A stretch of DNA of 64,000 nucleotides, from positions 358,571 to 422,570 of the forward strand of contig NZ_JACHXR010000003.1 in the NCBI RefSeq assembly GCF_014192275.1, in the 5' to 3' direction. Source of the DNA: Halomonas stenophila. Lineage in GTDB: Bacteria; Pseudomonadota; Gammaproteobacteria; Pseudomonadales; Halomonadaceae. Under the pieces are notes generated by a model. It was not told where the DNA came from. It saw only the letters and a program-made list of their open reading frames with translations, and searched no databases. The translations under genes were made by a program, and so were the position numbers. Of the stretch, positions 17,274-26,205 are shown one piece after another (position 1 is the stretch's first letter; every line of letters begins with the position of its first letter).

Positions 17274-18452
17274 ATGGAACACAGCTGGCGCTGGTTCGGC
17301 CCCGCCGACCCCATCACCCTCGACGAGATTCGCCAGACCGGGGCCACCGGTATCGTCACCGCCCTGCACGAGATCCCCAACGGCGAGGTCTGGCCGGTCG
17401 AGGCCATCGCCGAGCGCAAGCAGATGATCGAGGCGGCCGGCCTCACCTGGTCGGTGGTGGAGAGCGTGCCGGTGCACGAGGCCATCAAGCAGGGCCTGCC
17501 CGATCGCGACGCCTATATCGCCGCCTACCAGCAGACGCTGCGCCACCTGGCGGCCTGCGGCATCGACACCGTCTGCTACAACTTCATGCCGGTGCTCGAC
17601 TGGACCCGCACCGACCTGACCTGGCGCCTGCCGGACGGCGGCCTGGCGCTGCGCTTCGACCAGACCGCCTTCGCCGCCTTCGACCTCTACCTGCTGGCGC
17701 GTCCCGGCGCCGAGGCCGAGTACTCCGACGCCGAGCAGGCCGAGGCCCGGGCCTATCTCGACGGCCTCGATGACGCCGGTCGCGAGCGGCTGGTGAACAC
17801 CATCATCGCCGGGCTGCCCGGCGCCGAGGAGCACTACACCCTCGAGCGCTTCCGCGGCGCGCTGGCGGAGTATGCCGAGATCGATGCCGAGCGGCTGCGC
17901 CAGCACCTGGGCCACTTCCTGACGGCGGTGGTGCCGGTGGCCGAGGAGGTGGGCGTGCGCCTGGCGATCCACCCCGACGACCCGCCCCGGCCGATGCTCG
18001 GCCTGCCGCGGGTGGTGTCCGGGCCCGAGGACGCCCGGTGGCTGCTCGAGCGCGTGCCCAGTCCGGCCAACGGCCTGACCCTGTGCACCGGCTCCTACGG
18101 CGTCAGCGCCGACATCGACCTGGTGGCGATGGCCGAACGCTTCGCCCCGCACATCTACTTCGCCCATCTGCGTTCGACCCGGCGCGAGGCGTCGGACCCG
18201 CGCTCCTTCCACGAGGCCCATCATCTGGGCGGCGACCCGGACATGGTCGGCGTGGTGCAGGCGCTGGTCGCCGAGGAGCGCCGCCGCGAGCGCGAGGGTG
18301 GGCCGCGGCTGCCGCTGCGTCCCGACCACGGCCACCATATCCTCGACGATCAGCATCGCGACACCGCGCCGGGGTACCCGCTCTACGGCCGCCTCAAGGG
18401 ACTGGCCGAGCTGCGCGGCGTGGAACTGGCGGTCCGCTCGCTGACCGCCTGA
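17274..18452 (+). CDS. uxuA: D-mannonate dehydratase UxuA
   Basis: This 392-residue enzyme starts [35 protein letters not shown], the classic UxuA N-terminus. It also has the metal-binding motifs [39 protein letters not shown] and [14 protein letters not shown]. It dehydrates D-mannonate to 2-keto-3-deoxygluconate. It is the last gene of the operon, 16 bp after uxuB, and is followed by a strong hairpin. Having both UxuA and ManD gives two non-homologous enzymes for one step. Confidence 0.95.
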   Translation: MEHSWRWFGPADPITLDEIRQTGATGIVTALHEIPNGEVWPVEAIAERKQMIEAAGLTWSVVESVPVHEAIKQGLPDRDAYIAAYQQTLRHLAACGIDTVCYNFMPVLDWTRTDLTWRLPDGGLALRFDQTAFAAFDLYLLARPGAEAEYSDAEQAEARAYLDGLDDAGRERLVNTIIAGLPGAEEHYTLERFRGALAEYAEIDAERLRQHLGHFLTAVVPVAEEVGVRLAIHPDDPPRPMLGLPRVVSGPEDARWLLERVPSPANGLTLCTGSYGVSADIDLVAMAERFAPHIYFAHLRSTRREASDPRSFHEAHHLGGDPDMVGVVQALVAEERRREREGGPRLPLRPDHGHHILDDQHRDTAPGYPLYGRLKGLAELRGVELAVRSLTA

Positions 18453-18475
18453 GCCCGGAGGCGCGCTCGAGACCC

Positions 18476-18508
18476 GACGCCCCCGCCGGTGCAACCGGCG
18501 GGGGCGTC
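18476..18508. terminator. Bidirectional terminator between uxuA and HAD gene
   Basis: A perfect 14-bp stem, GACGCCCCCGCCGG paired with its complement around TGCAA, lies between the convergent uxuA and HAD-phosphatase genes. No long U-run is present on either side, so efficiency is uncertain, but position and stability fit a terminator. Confidence 0.6.
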
Positions 18509-18534
18509 ATCGTCTGGTGGGGAGGGCAGCCGGC

Positions 18535-19212
18535 TCAGACCGGCTGCGGCACCTTGGCGGCCAGTTCGGCGATCACCGCCGGCAGCTCGCCGGCGTGGCC
18601 GATGGCGATGGCGCCCTCGGGGGTGGTCTCCTCGTCGGGGAAGTGGTTCAGGTGGACGACTCGCATGCCGGCGGCGAGCCCGGCGGCCACGCCCACCGCG
18701 GCGTCGTCGATGACCACGCAGCGCTCCGGCGGGTAGCCCAGGGCCTCGGCGGCCTTGAGGTAGAGCGCCGGGTCGGGCTTCCATACGCCCAGGGTGTAGG
18801 CGCTGAACAGCCACTCGCCGAAGTGGTGGGCCAGGCCGGCGCTGTCCATGGCGCAGCGGATCTTGCGCTCGGGGCCGTTGGAGACCACCGCCAGGGGGTA
18901 GGCGGTCAGGGCCTCGAGGGCCGCCGGCATGCCGTCGATCGCCTCGAGCTCCTCGCGCATGCGCGCCTCCATGCGCGCGCGCATGTCATCTTCCATGGCC
19001 TGGAAGCGGCCATCGCCGAGGGCGCCGTGGCACGCTTCGAGTTGCCGGACGATGGCCAGGAAGCGCACGCCGCGGAACTCCTCCATGTACTGGCGGGCGG
19101 TGAACGGCAGGCCGTAGCGCGGCAGCGTCTCCGCCATCACCTGGGCGAGCAGAATCTCGCTGTCGACCAGGGTGCCGTCGGAGTCGAAGAGCAGGCATAG
19201 AGGGGATGTCAT
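18535..19212 (-). CDS. HAD-IA sugar phosphatase, YieH-like (copy A)
   Basis: This 225-residue HAD hydrolase has motif I LLFDSDGTLVDSE, motif II VVSNGP, and motif III/IV KPDPALYLKAAEALGYPPERCVVIDDA. The alpha-helical cap (residues about 17-80) places it with the beta-phosphoglucomutase/YieH subfamily. YieH of E. coli acts on 6-phosphogluconate, so a sugar-acid phosphate is a reasonable substrate. It is closely related to a second copy at 21579-22265 (same start CLLFDxDGTLVDSE, cap EFRGxRF, tail LNxFPDxExTPEGAI). It is probably cotranscribed with kdgK. Confidence 0.85.
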   Translation of the reverse strand: MTSPLCLLFDSDGTLVDSEILLAQVMAETLPRYGLPFTARQYMEEFRGVRFLAIVRQLEACHGALGDGRFQAMEDDMRARMEARMREELEAIDGMPAALEALTAYPLAVVSNGPERKIRCAMDSAGLAHHFGEWLFSAYTLGVWKPDPALYLKAAEALGYPPERCVVIDDAAVGVAAGLAAGMRVVHLNHFPDEETTPEGAIAIGHAGELPAVIAELAAKVPQPV

Positions 19213-19271
19213 GTGGACCTCGTGGGGGTTGGGAGCGATGGCTGAACCTATCGGGAATCGGTCATGCCCGG

Positions 19272-20255
19272 TCAGGGACGACGGGCCTGGTCGGCCTCGA
19301 GCTCGTCGAGGCGCGCGCGGCTGGGCAGGCCCTCCATGTCGCCGAGCACCTGCACCGCCAGGGCGCCGATCAGGTTGCCGCGGTTGAGCGCCTCGCGCGG
19401 CGAGCGGCCGTCGAGCAGGGCGCTGACCACCCCGACCGCGAAGCCGTCGCCCGCGCCCACGGTGTCGACGACCTCGCGCACCGCGATGCCGGGCACTTCG
19501 AAGCTTTCCTCCTGGTCGACGAGGCAGCCCCGATAGTAGCTGCCCTGCGGTCCCAGCTTGATGATCACCGCCCGGGCGCCGCGGTCGAGGTAGAAGCCGG
19601 CGATGTCGTGGGGCGTCTCCAGGCCGGTGAGGCGGCGCCCCTCGGCCAGCCCCGGCAGCACCCAGTCGGCGTGGCCGGCCATGGCGTTGAGGGTGTCGCA
19701 CATCTCGGCCTCGCTGGCCCACAGGCCGGGGCGCAGGTTGGGGTCGAAGGAGATGCTGGCGCCGGCGCGGCGGGCCCGGTCGAGCATGTGCCAGGACAGC
19801 TCGCGGCAGCTCGCCGAGACCGCCGGCGGGATACCGGTGGCGTGCAGGTGGCGGGCCGCGGCGAAGTCCACCGTGGCGGCGTCGTCCGGCGACAGCCGGC
19901 TGGCGGCGCTACCGCGGCGGTAATACTCGACGTGGGGATCCGCCCCGCCCTCGGCGCGCTCCTTGAACACCAGGCCGGTGGAGGCGGCCGGGTCGCTGGC
20001 CAGGTGGCGGCAGTCCAGGCCTTCGGCCTCCAGGGCATGGCGGATGTAGCGGCCGAAGGCGTCGTCGCCGACCCGGCTCAGCCAGCCGACGCGGAAGCCC
20101 AGGCGGGCCAGGCCGATGGCCACGTTGGTGTCGGCGCCGGCGATGCGGCGCTGGAAGCGCTCGACCTCGGCCAGGTCGCCGGGGGCCTCGGCGACGAACA
20201 GGGTCATCGCCTCGCCGAAGGCGAGGATCTCGGGAGTATTGGTGGCTGTGGTCAT
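19272..20255 (-). CDS. kdgK: 2-Keto-3-deoxygluconate kinase (PfkB family)
   Basis: This 327-residue ribokinase-fold enzyme starts EILAFGEAMTLFV and carries RRIAGADTNVAIGLARLGF, then the PfkB signature with catalytic Asp in VDTVGAGDGFAVGVVSALL. It would phosphorylate KDG, the product of UxuA/ManD, to KDPG for Entner-Doudoroff cleavage. A LacI-type operator lies 22 bp upstream of its ATG and an identical one lies before the adjacent lacI gene. KDPG aldolase is not in the window. Confidence 0.9.
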   Translation of the reverse strand: MTTATNTPEILAFGEAMTLFVAEAPGDLAEVERFQRRIAGADTNVAIGLARLGFRVGWLSRVGDDAFGRYIRHALEAEGLDCRHLASDPAASTGLVFKERAEGGADPHVEYYRRGSAASRLSPDDAATVDFAAARHLHATGIPPAVSASCRELSWHMLDRARRAGASISFDPNLRPGLWASEAEMCDTLNAMAGHADWVLPGLAEGRRLTGLETPHDIAGFYLDRGARAVIIKLGPQGSYYRGCLVDQEESFEVPGIAVREVVDTVGAGDGFAVGVVSALLDGRSPREALNRGNLIGALAVQVLGDMEGLPSRARLDELEADQARRP

Positions 20256-20276
20256 CGGGAATGCCTCGCAGTATTT

Positions 20277-20292
20277 GGGAACGTTACCATCG
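20277..20292. promoter_or_regulatory. LacI-family operator upstream of kdgK
   Basis: The 16-mer GGGAACGTTACCATCG contains a near-palindrome around central CG (GG-x-AACGTT-x-CC). It is repeated exactly at 21398-21413 upstream of the lacI gene. LacI-family sites have a central CG dyad of this kind. Confidence 0.7.
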
Positions 20293-20355
20293 CTCGGCGT
20301 GCGACATCGTCGGGTTGGATCATCAACATGGGGGTATCCGGTGCAGGGCGTCGAG

Positions 20356-21378
20356 TTAACGGCGGGTCGAGCCGCGGGCGATGAGCTCGGCCTGGTAGTG
20401 GATGCGTCGCGGCGGGGCGGGACGCTCGCGCTCCGCCCGCCGCTGCAGCAGGCTGTCCACCGCCGTCCGGCCGATGTCCTCGGTGGGCTGGGCGAGGGTG
20501 GTGATGCCGGGGGCGACCAGGGCGCACCAGTCGAGCTCGTCGATGCCCATCAGCCCGGTCTCGCCCAGGGGGACGCCGAGGGATTGCAGCGCCCGGGTCA
20601 CCGCCAGGGTGACGTTGCCGTTGGCGCACAGCAGCGCCCGGGGCCTGGTGGCCGGGGCGTCCAGGAAGGCGGCGACGGCGCGCTCGAGCGCCGGCGCGTT
20701 GCCGTCGAGCGCCAGGCAGCACGCCTCGCCGCTCAGGTCGCGGGCGGCGAGCTGCTCACGGAAGCGCGCCAGGCGGGCCTGGCGCGAGCTGGCCTCGGCC
20801 GTCGGTTCGCTGACGTAGAGCAGCTCGCCGTAGCCCTGGGCCTGCAGATGGTCGAGAGCGCTGTCGATGGCCCTGGCGTTGTCGAGTCCCACCACGTCGG
20901 CCTCGAAGTCGCCCAGCGAGCGGTCGAGCAGCACCAGCGGCGTGCCCTGGGCGGCGAGGGCCTCGAGCTCCCGGCTGGGCCGGCCGGCGACGTTGATGAC
21001 CAGCCCCTCCACCCGGTAACCGGCGAGCAGGGCCAGGTGCTCTCGTTCCAGGGCCGGCTCGTTGTCGGTGTTGCAGACCATCAGCGAGAGGCCCTGCTCC
21101 CGGCAGGCCTGCTCCACCCCGTGCATCACCGCGATCGAGAAGGGGTTGCGGATGTCCGCCACCAGCATGCCGATCAGGCGCGAGCGACCGCCCTTGAGCC
21201 CGCGGGCCATCTGGTTGGGTCGATAGCCCAGGCGCCTGGCGCTGGCCGCGATGCGCCGCTGCATGTCCCGCGACAGGCGCTCCCGCTCGCCGCCGAAATA
21301 GCGGGAGACGCTGGTCTTGGAGACGCCGGCGTCGCGGGCGACTTCCAGGATGGTGGCGCGTTGGGCATGCTCGGACAT
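20356..21378 (-). CDS. LacI-family transcriptional regulator of the kdgK genes
   Basis: This 340-residue regulator has a helix-turn-helix (ATILEVARDAGVSKTSVSRYFGG, residues 8-30), the hinge helix RPNQMARGLKGGRSRLIGMLVADI, and a periplasmic-binding-like effector domain. The start at 21378 (MSEHAQRAT) is favoured over 21411, because the longer start would place codons on top of the operator. Identical operators before itself and before kdgK imply autoregulation plus control of the KDG branch; KDG, KDPG or gluconate is a likely inducer. Confidence 0.9.
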   Translation of the reverse strand: MSEHAQRATILEVARDAGVSKTSVSRYFGGERERLSRDMQRRIAASARRLGYRPNQMARGLKGGRSRLIGMLVADIRNPFSIAVMHGVEQACREQGLSLMVCNTDNEPALEREHLALLAGYRVEGLVINVAGRPSRELEALAAQGTPLVLLDRSLGDFEADVVGLDNARAIDSALDHLQAQGYGELLYVSEPTAEASSRQARLARFREQLAARDLSGEACCLALDGNAPALERAVAAFLDAPATRPRALLCANGNVTLAVTRALQSLGVPLGETGLMGIDELDWCALVAPGITTLAQPTEDIGRTAVDSLLQRRAERERPAPPRRIHYQAELIARGSTRR

Positions 21379-21397
21379 CGGCGGCTCGGCCTGGAAT

Positions 21398-21413
21398 GGG
21401 AACGTTACCATCG
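21398..21413. promoter_or_regulatory. LacI-family operator upstream of the lacI gene
   Basis: Exact second copy of GGGAACGTTACCATCG, 20 bp upstream of the lacI start. A 16-base identity between two regulatory regions flanking one LacI gene supports a shared, autoregulated operator. Confidence 0.7.
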
Positions 21414-21578
21414 TAGGCGTGGAACATGCCGGTCGGCAAGTCGCCTGGGCCTAGACAAAGGTCGGGAGTGGACGGTCGTCCTCGGGGGCGACGGCTCGTG
21501 GGCGCCGTCATGGCCGGGGCGCTCCCCGGCTGCACGGTGTCGTATGAGGGCCTCGTCGGCACCGGGCCAGGAGCGGGC

Positions 21579-22265
21579 TCAGGCCTGGGAGGTCGCCAGG
21601 TGGCGGGTGCTCTCCAGGCGCGAGATCACGGTGGGCAGCTGGAACATGCTGGTGATCGTGATGGCGCCCTCGGGGGTCTGCTCGGCGTCCGGGAAGCGGT
21701 TGAGGTGGATCACCGTCATGCCGGCGGCGAGCGCGGCCTTCACCCCGACGATGGCGTCGTCGATGGCCACGCAGTCCTCGGCGGCATAGCCCATCAGGCT
21801 GGCGGCGTGGTGGTAGAGGCAGGGGTCGGGCTTCCAGCACTGGGCCTCGTAGGCGCTGAACAGGTGATCGCCGAAGACGGCTTCCAGCCGGGTCGCCATC
21901 AGCGAGGTGCGGATCTTGTTCACCGGGCCGTTGGAGACCACGCCCATGGGGTGGCCGGTGAGGCTGGCCAGGGCTTCGGTGGCGCCGGTGATGGGCTTGA
22001 GGTCGGTGGCCAGGCGGCGATTGAGGTTGGCGCGCATGTCGCGCTCCAGCACCTCGAGGTGGAGGGGATCCACCGCGCCGTGGCGGCGTTCCAGCTCGGC
22101 GACGATATGGCGGAAGCGGGCGCCCCGGAACTCCCCGATGTAATCGCTGGCCTGGAAGGGCAAACCCGCCGCGGTGAGGCTCGTCTCCATCTCGTCGGCC
22201 AACAGGGGTTCGCTGTCGACCAGGGTGCCGTCGCAATCGAAGAGCAGGCAGAGAGGGCGTGCCAT
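21579..22265 (-). CDS. HAD-IA sugar phosphatase, YieH-like (copy B)
   Basis: This 228-residue paralogue of the HAD protein at 18535-19212 has motif I LLFDCDGTLVDSE, motif II VVSNGP and KPDPCLYHHAASLMGYAAEDCVAIDDA. The four HAD motifs are intact. The ATG at 22265 is preferred; a GTG one codon earlier is also possible. GAGGT lies 9-13 bases upstream. It sits on the far side of lacI, so the two copies bracket the kdgK-lacI pair. Substrate unknown; sugar-acid phosphates are suggested by the neighbourhood. Confidence 0.84.
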   Translation of the reverse strand: MARPLCLLFDCDGTLVDSEPLLADEMETSLTAAGLPFQASDYIGEFRGARFRHIVAELERRHGAVDPLHLEVLERDMRANLNRRLATDLKPITGATEALASLTGHPMGVVSNGPVNKIRTSLMATRLEAVFGDHLFSAYEAQCWKPDPCLYHHAASLMGYAAEDCVAIDDAIVGVKAALAAGMTVIHLNRFPDAEQTPEGAITITSMFQLPTVISRLESTRHLATSQA

Positions 22266-22352
22266 CACCAGACCTCGCGGGCGTGTCAGGAAGTTATGAA
22301 CGCTATTGTGTCATATCGGCAGCGCTCAGAATTCATTAAAGCCCAGTTTCCC

Positions 22353-22379
22353 CATTTTGTGAACACTGTTTTCAAAGTT
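22353..22379. promoter_or_regulatory. AT-rich imperfect palindrome upstream of HAD copy B
   Basis: On the minus strand AACTTTGAAAACA and TGTTCACAAAATG form a 13-bp imperfect dyad (about 9 of 13 matches) in an AT-rich patch that stands out from its surroundings. It resembles a repressor site in layout and could control HAD copy B. The binding protein is unknown. Confidence 0.3.
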
Positions 22380-22386
22380 GCAGGCC

Positions 22387-22406
22387 CCGTCTCCCGGGGG
22401 AGACGG
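22387..22406. terminator. Hairpin downstream of the CaCA exchanger
   Basis: CCGTCTCC and GGAGACGG pair around CGGG directly after the exchanger stop codon. The stem is strong, but a U-run is absent. Confidence 0.45.
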
Positions 22407-22408
22407 TC

Positions 22409-23491
22409 TCAGCCGGAGGCGAACAGCAGGGACAGCACGCCGGCCAGGTAGCAGCCGGCGATGGCCAGGCTCTCGAAGCCGATGCGGCCCGGCCCCAGCC
22501 TCTCGCGGTGGATCATCCCCACCATCAGGATGGCGGTCATCAGCAGCGACAGGGCGACCCACAGCGCCACCGGGTCGGGGATGGCGTGATAGATGGACCC
22601 GCCCCGATAGGCGACGTCCGAGGCGGCCACGAAGAGGGTGTCGAAGGCGTTGCCGCCGATGATGCCGGCCACGGCCAGGGTCAGGGCGCCCCGTCGCACC
22701 GCCGCCACCGAGGTGACCAGCTCCGGCAGCGAGGTCACCACCGCGGTCATCAGGGCGCCCACCACCGACTGGCCGAGGCCGGTCTCGGCGGCGATCACCG
22801 AGGCGGCGCGCTCGAGCAGCCAGCCGCTCGCCCCGAGCGCCATGGCCAGACCCAGGAAGCTCAGCCACAGGCCCGGGGCCGAGCGGTTCATGGCCTGCTC
22901 GTCGGGGATGTCGGGCTGTGTCTCGCGGGTCTGGGCCGGGCGCCACATGGGTCTTTCCTTGGTGCGATCCGCGAGGCGCAGCCCGAACAGGTAGGCCAAC
23001 AACAGCAGCGGGGTCACCGGGTGCACCTGCCACAGGGTCCACTCGGGAGCGAAGCGACCCACCAGCACCAGCGCCAGCAGGCACAGCAGCAGCCCCCCCT
23101 GCATCAGGTTGCCGATGGAGGCGGCGGCATGCTCCAGGTTGGCGCGCCGATGGACCAGGTCGGCGATGGTCAGGAACAGGGTCTGCACGGCGATGCCGCC
23201 CAGGGCATTGCTCATGGCCAGGGTGGGGCGGTCGGCCAGCGCCGCGGAGACCGACAGCACCAGCCCCGACAAGGAGGTGGCCATGCCCAGCAGCACGGCC
23301 CCGGCGATGGCCTCGCCCAGGCCGGTGCGATCGGCGAGGTCGTCGACGATATGGGCCAGCCGGGTGCCCGCCACGCCGATCACCAGGGTGCAACCGACGA
23401 ACAGGGCAACGGCGGTGCCGAGGGCGAGTTCCGTCAGCAAGGGAAGGCCCCCGTCGTACGGGGTGGGCGGGGCGCGTATCGCCCGGCGCAT
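22409..23491 (-). CDS. CaCA-superfamily cation/calcium exchanger
   Basis: This integral membrane protein of about 360 residues has two homologous halves. Each carries an alpha-repeat: [31 protein letters not shown] in the first, [39 protein letters not shown] in the second. The second has the typical S-P-E-L motif; the first has S-G-L instead of P-E, so one ion ligand is missing. A hydrophilic loop ([22 protein letters not shown]) separates the halves. The start is uncertain: ATG 23491 is used, but a TTG at the first hydrophobic segment (LPLLTEL) is plausible. Likely a Na+/Ca2+ or H+/cation exchanger. Confidence 0.8.
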   Translation of the reverse strand: MRRAIRAPPTPYDGGLPLLTELALGTAVALFVGCTLVIGVAGTRLAHIVDDLADRTGLGEAIAGAVLLGMATSLSGLVLSVSAALADRPTLAMSNALGGIAVQTLFLTIADLVHRRANLEHAAASIGNLMQGGLLLCLLALVLVGRFAPEWTLWQVHPVTPLLLLAYLFGLRLADRTKERPMWRPAQTRETQPDIPDEQAMNRSAPGLWLSFLGLAMALGASGWLLERAASVIAAETGLGQSVVGALMTAVVTSLPELVTSVAAVRRGALTLAVAGIIGGNAFDTLFVAASDVAYRGGSIYHAIPDPVALWVALSLLMTAILMVGMIHRERLGPGRIGFESLAIAGCYLAGVLSLLFASG

Positions 23492-23633
23492 GCCGCCCGG
23501 GCGCTGGGGGTGTCGGACATGTCGGCTCCTGCTGAAGGGCGCTGGGCTAGTATGGTGGCATCCTGCCATGATACTCAGGGAGGGGCGGCACTGAGTCGCC
23601 AGTCCACAGCGTTCCCCCGGAGGCCGTCAAGTC

Positions 23634-23921
23634 ATGAAACGCACAATGCTCTGGTCGGTGGTCGGCTATACGGCCGTCATCGGCGCCGGCCTGCTGACCC
23701 GGCACGCCGCTCGGGAGGCCTACCGCAAGACCGCCGGGGCCGCCCCGCCGGAGAACCCCGGACGCCGCGATACCCGGTGGCGGGAGGCCCTGGTCTGGGG
23801 CATGGCGAGCGGTGCCCTGGTCGGGGTGGCCAGGGTGGTCGGCCACCGCCTGGGCGATGAGGCACGCCGCCGCAGCGAGCGCCGCCGGCCGAGGCGCGCC
23901 CTGAAGCACCCGGGAGACTAG
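23634..23921 (+). CDS. DUF4235 small membrane protein
   Basis: This 95-residue protein has an N-terminal hydrophobic segment, then RKTAGAAPPENPGRRDTRWREALVWGMASGALVGVARVVGHRL, the DUF4235 core (NP-x(n)-WREAL-W-x2-ASGA-x-VGVARV). It ends in a very basic tail. DUF4235 proteins are uncharacterised membrane proteins. GGAGG precedes the ATG. Its last 4 bp overlap the convergent gene. Confidence 0.7.
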   Translation: MKRTMLWSVVGYTAVIGAGLLTRHAAREAYRKTAGAAPPENPGRRDTRWREALVWGMASGALVGVARVVGHRLGDEARRRSERRRPRRALKHPGD

Positions 23922-24502
23922 TCTTCGGGATTCGCCTCCGGCGCGTCGGGGGCCGACTGGCGCTGGCCCTGCTCGATCCTCTCGCCCGCCGGCGAGACCA
24001 GGTACCAGGGCGCGCCCAGGTGCAGCACATCCTGGCCGAGGGCGTCGCCGGCCTCCTTGTCGCCGCTGAAGTAGTAGAGCGGCCAGCCGGCGTAGGTCAC
24101 CTGCCGGGTGCCGTCCTCGCGCTCGATGGTGCCGAGCTTGTCGGCATCGATGCCCTCGCCGGCCTGGGGCGCCTGGCGGGTGGTGTAGGGCGGCCAGGCG
24201 ATGGCGCAGGACTGCGTGCAGTGGCTGCCACCCCCCGGCTCCTCCATCGCGAACATATACAGGCTCATGCCCTCCCGGTCGGTGAGGTAGGGCCCGTAGT
24301 CGGCCTGCTGTCGCGTCTCGAGCCGGGCCTGCTCGACCGGCTCGGGCACGCTCTCCAGGTCCTTGGTGGCCTCGTCGGCCTCCTGGCCCGCCACCGCGTC
24401 ATCCGTCGCCGTCTCCGACGCCGCCTGCAGGGTGACGGGGGCCGCCAGCAGCAGCGTGGCCAGCAGGAAGACGGATCCCGCGCGTGGTATTCGTCCCTTC
24501 AT
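23918..24502 (-). CDS. Exported protein with COG4315-type secreted repeats
   Basis: This 194-residue protein begins with a signal peptide (VFLLATLLLAAPVTLQA). Two copies of the 'secreted repeat' (PF03640-like) are recognisable: DYGPYLTDREGMSLYMFAMEEPG..C..SCAIAWPPY and the shorter QVTYAGWPLYYFSGDKEAGDALGQ. The cysteine pair in CTQSCA may bond or bind metal. Function is unknown. An acidic linker (residues 28-60) follows the signal peptide. It is convergent with the DUF4235 gene. Confidence 0.7.
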   Translation of the reverse strand: MKGRIPRAGSVFLLATLLLAAPVTLQAASETATDDAVAGQEADEATKDLESVPEPVEQARLETRQQADYGPYLTDREGMSLYMFAMEEPGGGSHCTQSCAIAWPPYTTRQAPQAGEGIDADKLGTIEREDGTRQVTYAGWPLYYFSGDKEAGDALGQDVLHLGAPWYLVSPAGERIEQGQRQSAPDAPEANPED

Positions 24503-24702
24503 CTCGCTCTCCCCTTTGAAGACGTCATCTCCACTCTAGGACAGGTCCCGCGGTGTCGTCTGCTCGGGCGTCTCGATGCACCGGGCGGGATCAGCCCGTC
24601 GTCATCTCGCCGCACAGGGGCGTCGGCATGGCCACCGCGCCTGCGGCGAACTCGAGCGGCGTGACGGAGCGGCAGGGTCGCTACCCGCGCCGCCGAGGCG
24701 TC

Positions 24703-25011
24703 TCAACGGTCGAGGCGGGCGCAGTTGCTGCGGTAGAGGGGGGCGGTGTCATCCAGCGTCAGGCGCTCGGTGACGGTGTGGTAGTAGAAGCGGGCGGTGG
24801 GGCCGCCGGGCAGCGCGTAGTCGCCGCACAGGCCATAGCCCTTGTTGACCTCGGTGAGGTGCGAGAGGTCGACGCGCTGGGGGGTGTCGAGGCGCTCGGC
24901 GATGCGTGCGGCGACCTGGGCGTCGCGCTTGGCCTCGGAGACCGCTTGGCCGCCGAAGATCAGGCCGGCGGCGACGAGGATGGCGACGACGGGGATCCAG
25001 AGATTGTGCAT
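24703..25011 (-). CDS. Small membrane-anchored protein of unknown function
   Basis: This 102-residue protein has one N-terminal membrane segment (LWIPVVAILVAAGLIFGG). A periplasmic portion with two cysteines follows (GLCGDY and SNCARL), suggesting a disulfide. The C-G-x-Y motif followed by an aromatic strand (ARFYYHTV) recalls small exported proteins with a conserved CGEVN-like motif, but I cannot name a family. It lies 56 bp downstream of fba on the same strand. Confidence 0.6.
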   Translation of the reverse strand: MHNLWIPVVAILVAAGLIFGGQAVSEAKRDAQVAARIAERLDTPQRVDLSHLTEVNKGYGLCGDYALPGGPTARFYYHTVTERLTLDDTAPLYRSNCARLDR

Positions 25012-25067
25012 GGCGGGGTCCACAGGGGAGGTGCCCACCGGCGCGATGCCGGTGGGCGGAGGGGCGC

Positions 25068-26132
25068 TTACTCGACGCGCGGCTCCAGTTCGCCGCGCTC
25101 GTAGCGCAGGAACATTTCCTCGAGGTTGATCGGCCTGATCCGCGAGGCGTGGCCGGCGGTGCCGAAGGCCTCGTAGCGGGCCTTGCAGACCTCCTTCATG
25201 GCCGCGGTGCTGACCTTGAGGAACTTGCGCGGGTCGAACTCGGCCGGGTTCTGGGCCAGGAAGCGCCGCACGGCACCGGTGGAGGCCAGGCGCAGGTCGG
25301 TGTCGATGTTGACCTTGCGCACGCCGTGGCGGATGCCCTCGACGATCTCCTCGACCGGCACGCCGTAGGTCTCGGGGATGGCGCCACCGAACTCGTTGAT
25401 GATCTCCAGCCATTCCTGGGGCACCGAGGAGGAGCCGTGCATCACCAGGTGGGTCTCGGGGATGCGGGCGTGGATCTCCTTGATGCGCTGGATGGAGAGG
25501 GTGTCGCCGGTGGGCGGCTGGGTGAACTTGTAGGCGCCGTGGCTGGTGCCGATGGCGATGGCCAGGGCATCCACGCCGGTGGCCTTGACGAAGTCGGCGG
25601 CCTCTTCCGGGTCGGTGAGCAACTGGTCGTGGTCGAGCTTGCCCTCGGCGCCCACGCCGTCTTCCTCGCCGGCCATGCCGGTCTCCAGGCTACCCAGGCA
25701 GCCCAGCTCGCCCTCGACAGAGACGCCGCAGGCATGAGCCATCTCGACGGTGCGCCGGGTGACGTCGACGTTGTAGGCATAGTCGGCGGGGGTCTTGCCG
25801 TCTTCCTTGAGCGAGCCGTCCATCATCACCGAGGAGAAGCCCAGCTGGATGGAGCGCTGGCACACCGCGGGGCTGGTGCCGTGGTCCTGGTGCATGACCA
25901 CCGGGATGTGCGGGAACTCCTCGACGGCGGCCAGGATCAGGTGGCGCAGGAAGGGGGCACCGGCATACTTGCGGGCCCCGGCGGAGGCCTGGACGATCAC
26001 CGGGGAGTCGGTCTCGTCAGCGGCTTCCATGATGGCGCGCATCTGCTCGAGGTTGTTGACGTTGAAGGCCGGGACGCCGTAGCCGTGCTCGGCGGCGTGG
26101 TCCAGCAGTTGGCGCATGCTGATCAGTGCCAT
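25068..26132 (-). CDS. fba: Fructose-1,6-bisphosphate aldolase, class II
   Basis: This 354-residue zinc aldolase starts [31 protein letters not shown]. Zn ligands include the His pair in [10 protein letters not shown] and later [15 protein letters not shown]. The CbbA-like wording ([16 protein letters not shown]) is typical of proteobacterial class II enzymes. It cleaves or forms FBP in glycolysis/gluconeogenesis. It is the last gene of an epd-pgk-fba operon. A class I aldolase is encoded 3.6 kb away. Confidence 0.96.
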   Translation of the reverse strand: MALISMRQLLDHAAEHGYGVPAFNVNNLEQMRAIMEAADETDSPVIVQASAGARKYAGAPFLRHLILAAVEEFPHIPVVMHQDHGTSPAVCQRSIQLGFSSVMMDGSLKEDGKTPADYAYNVDVTRRTVEMAHACGVSVEGELGCLGSLETGMAGEEDGVGAEGKLDHDQLLTDPEEAADFVKATGVDALAIAIGTSHGAYKFTQPPTGDTLSIQRIKEIHARIPETHLVMHGSSSVPQEWLEIINEFGGAIPETYGVPVEEIVEGIRHGVRKVNIDTDLRLASTGAVRRFLAQNPAEFDPRKFLKVSTAAMKEVCKARYEAFGTAGHASRIRPINLEEMFLRYERGELEPRVE

Positions 26133-26205
26133 GAAGTTACCTTGTCGTGCGTGATGGGACGCGGCGGGCCGGCGCCGCGTCCGGTCTCAATGGATGGGGG
26201 AGGGG

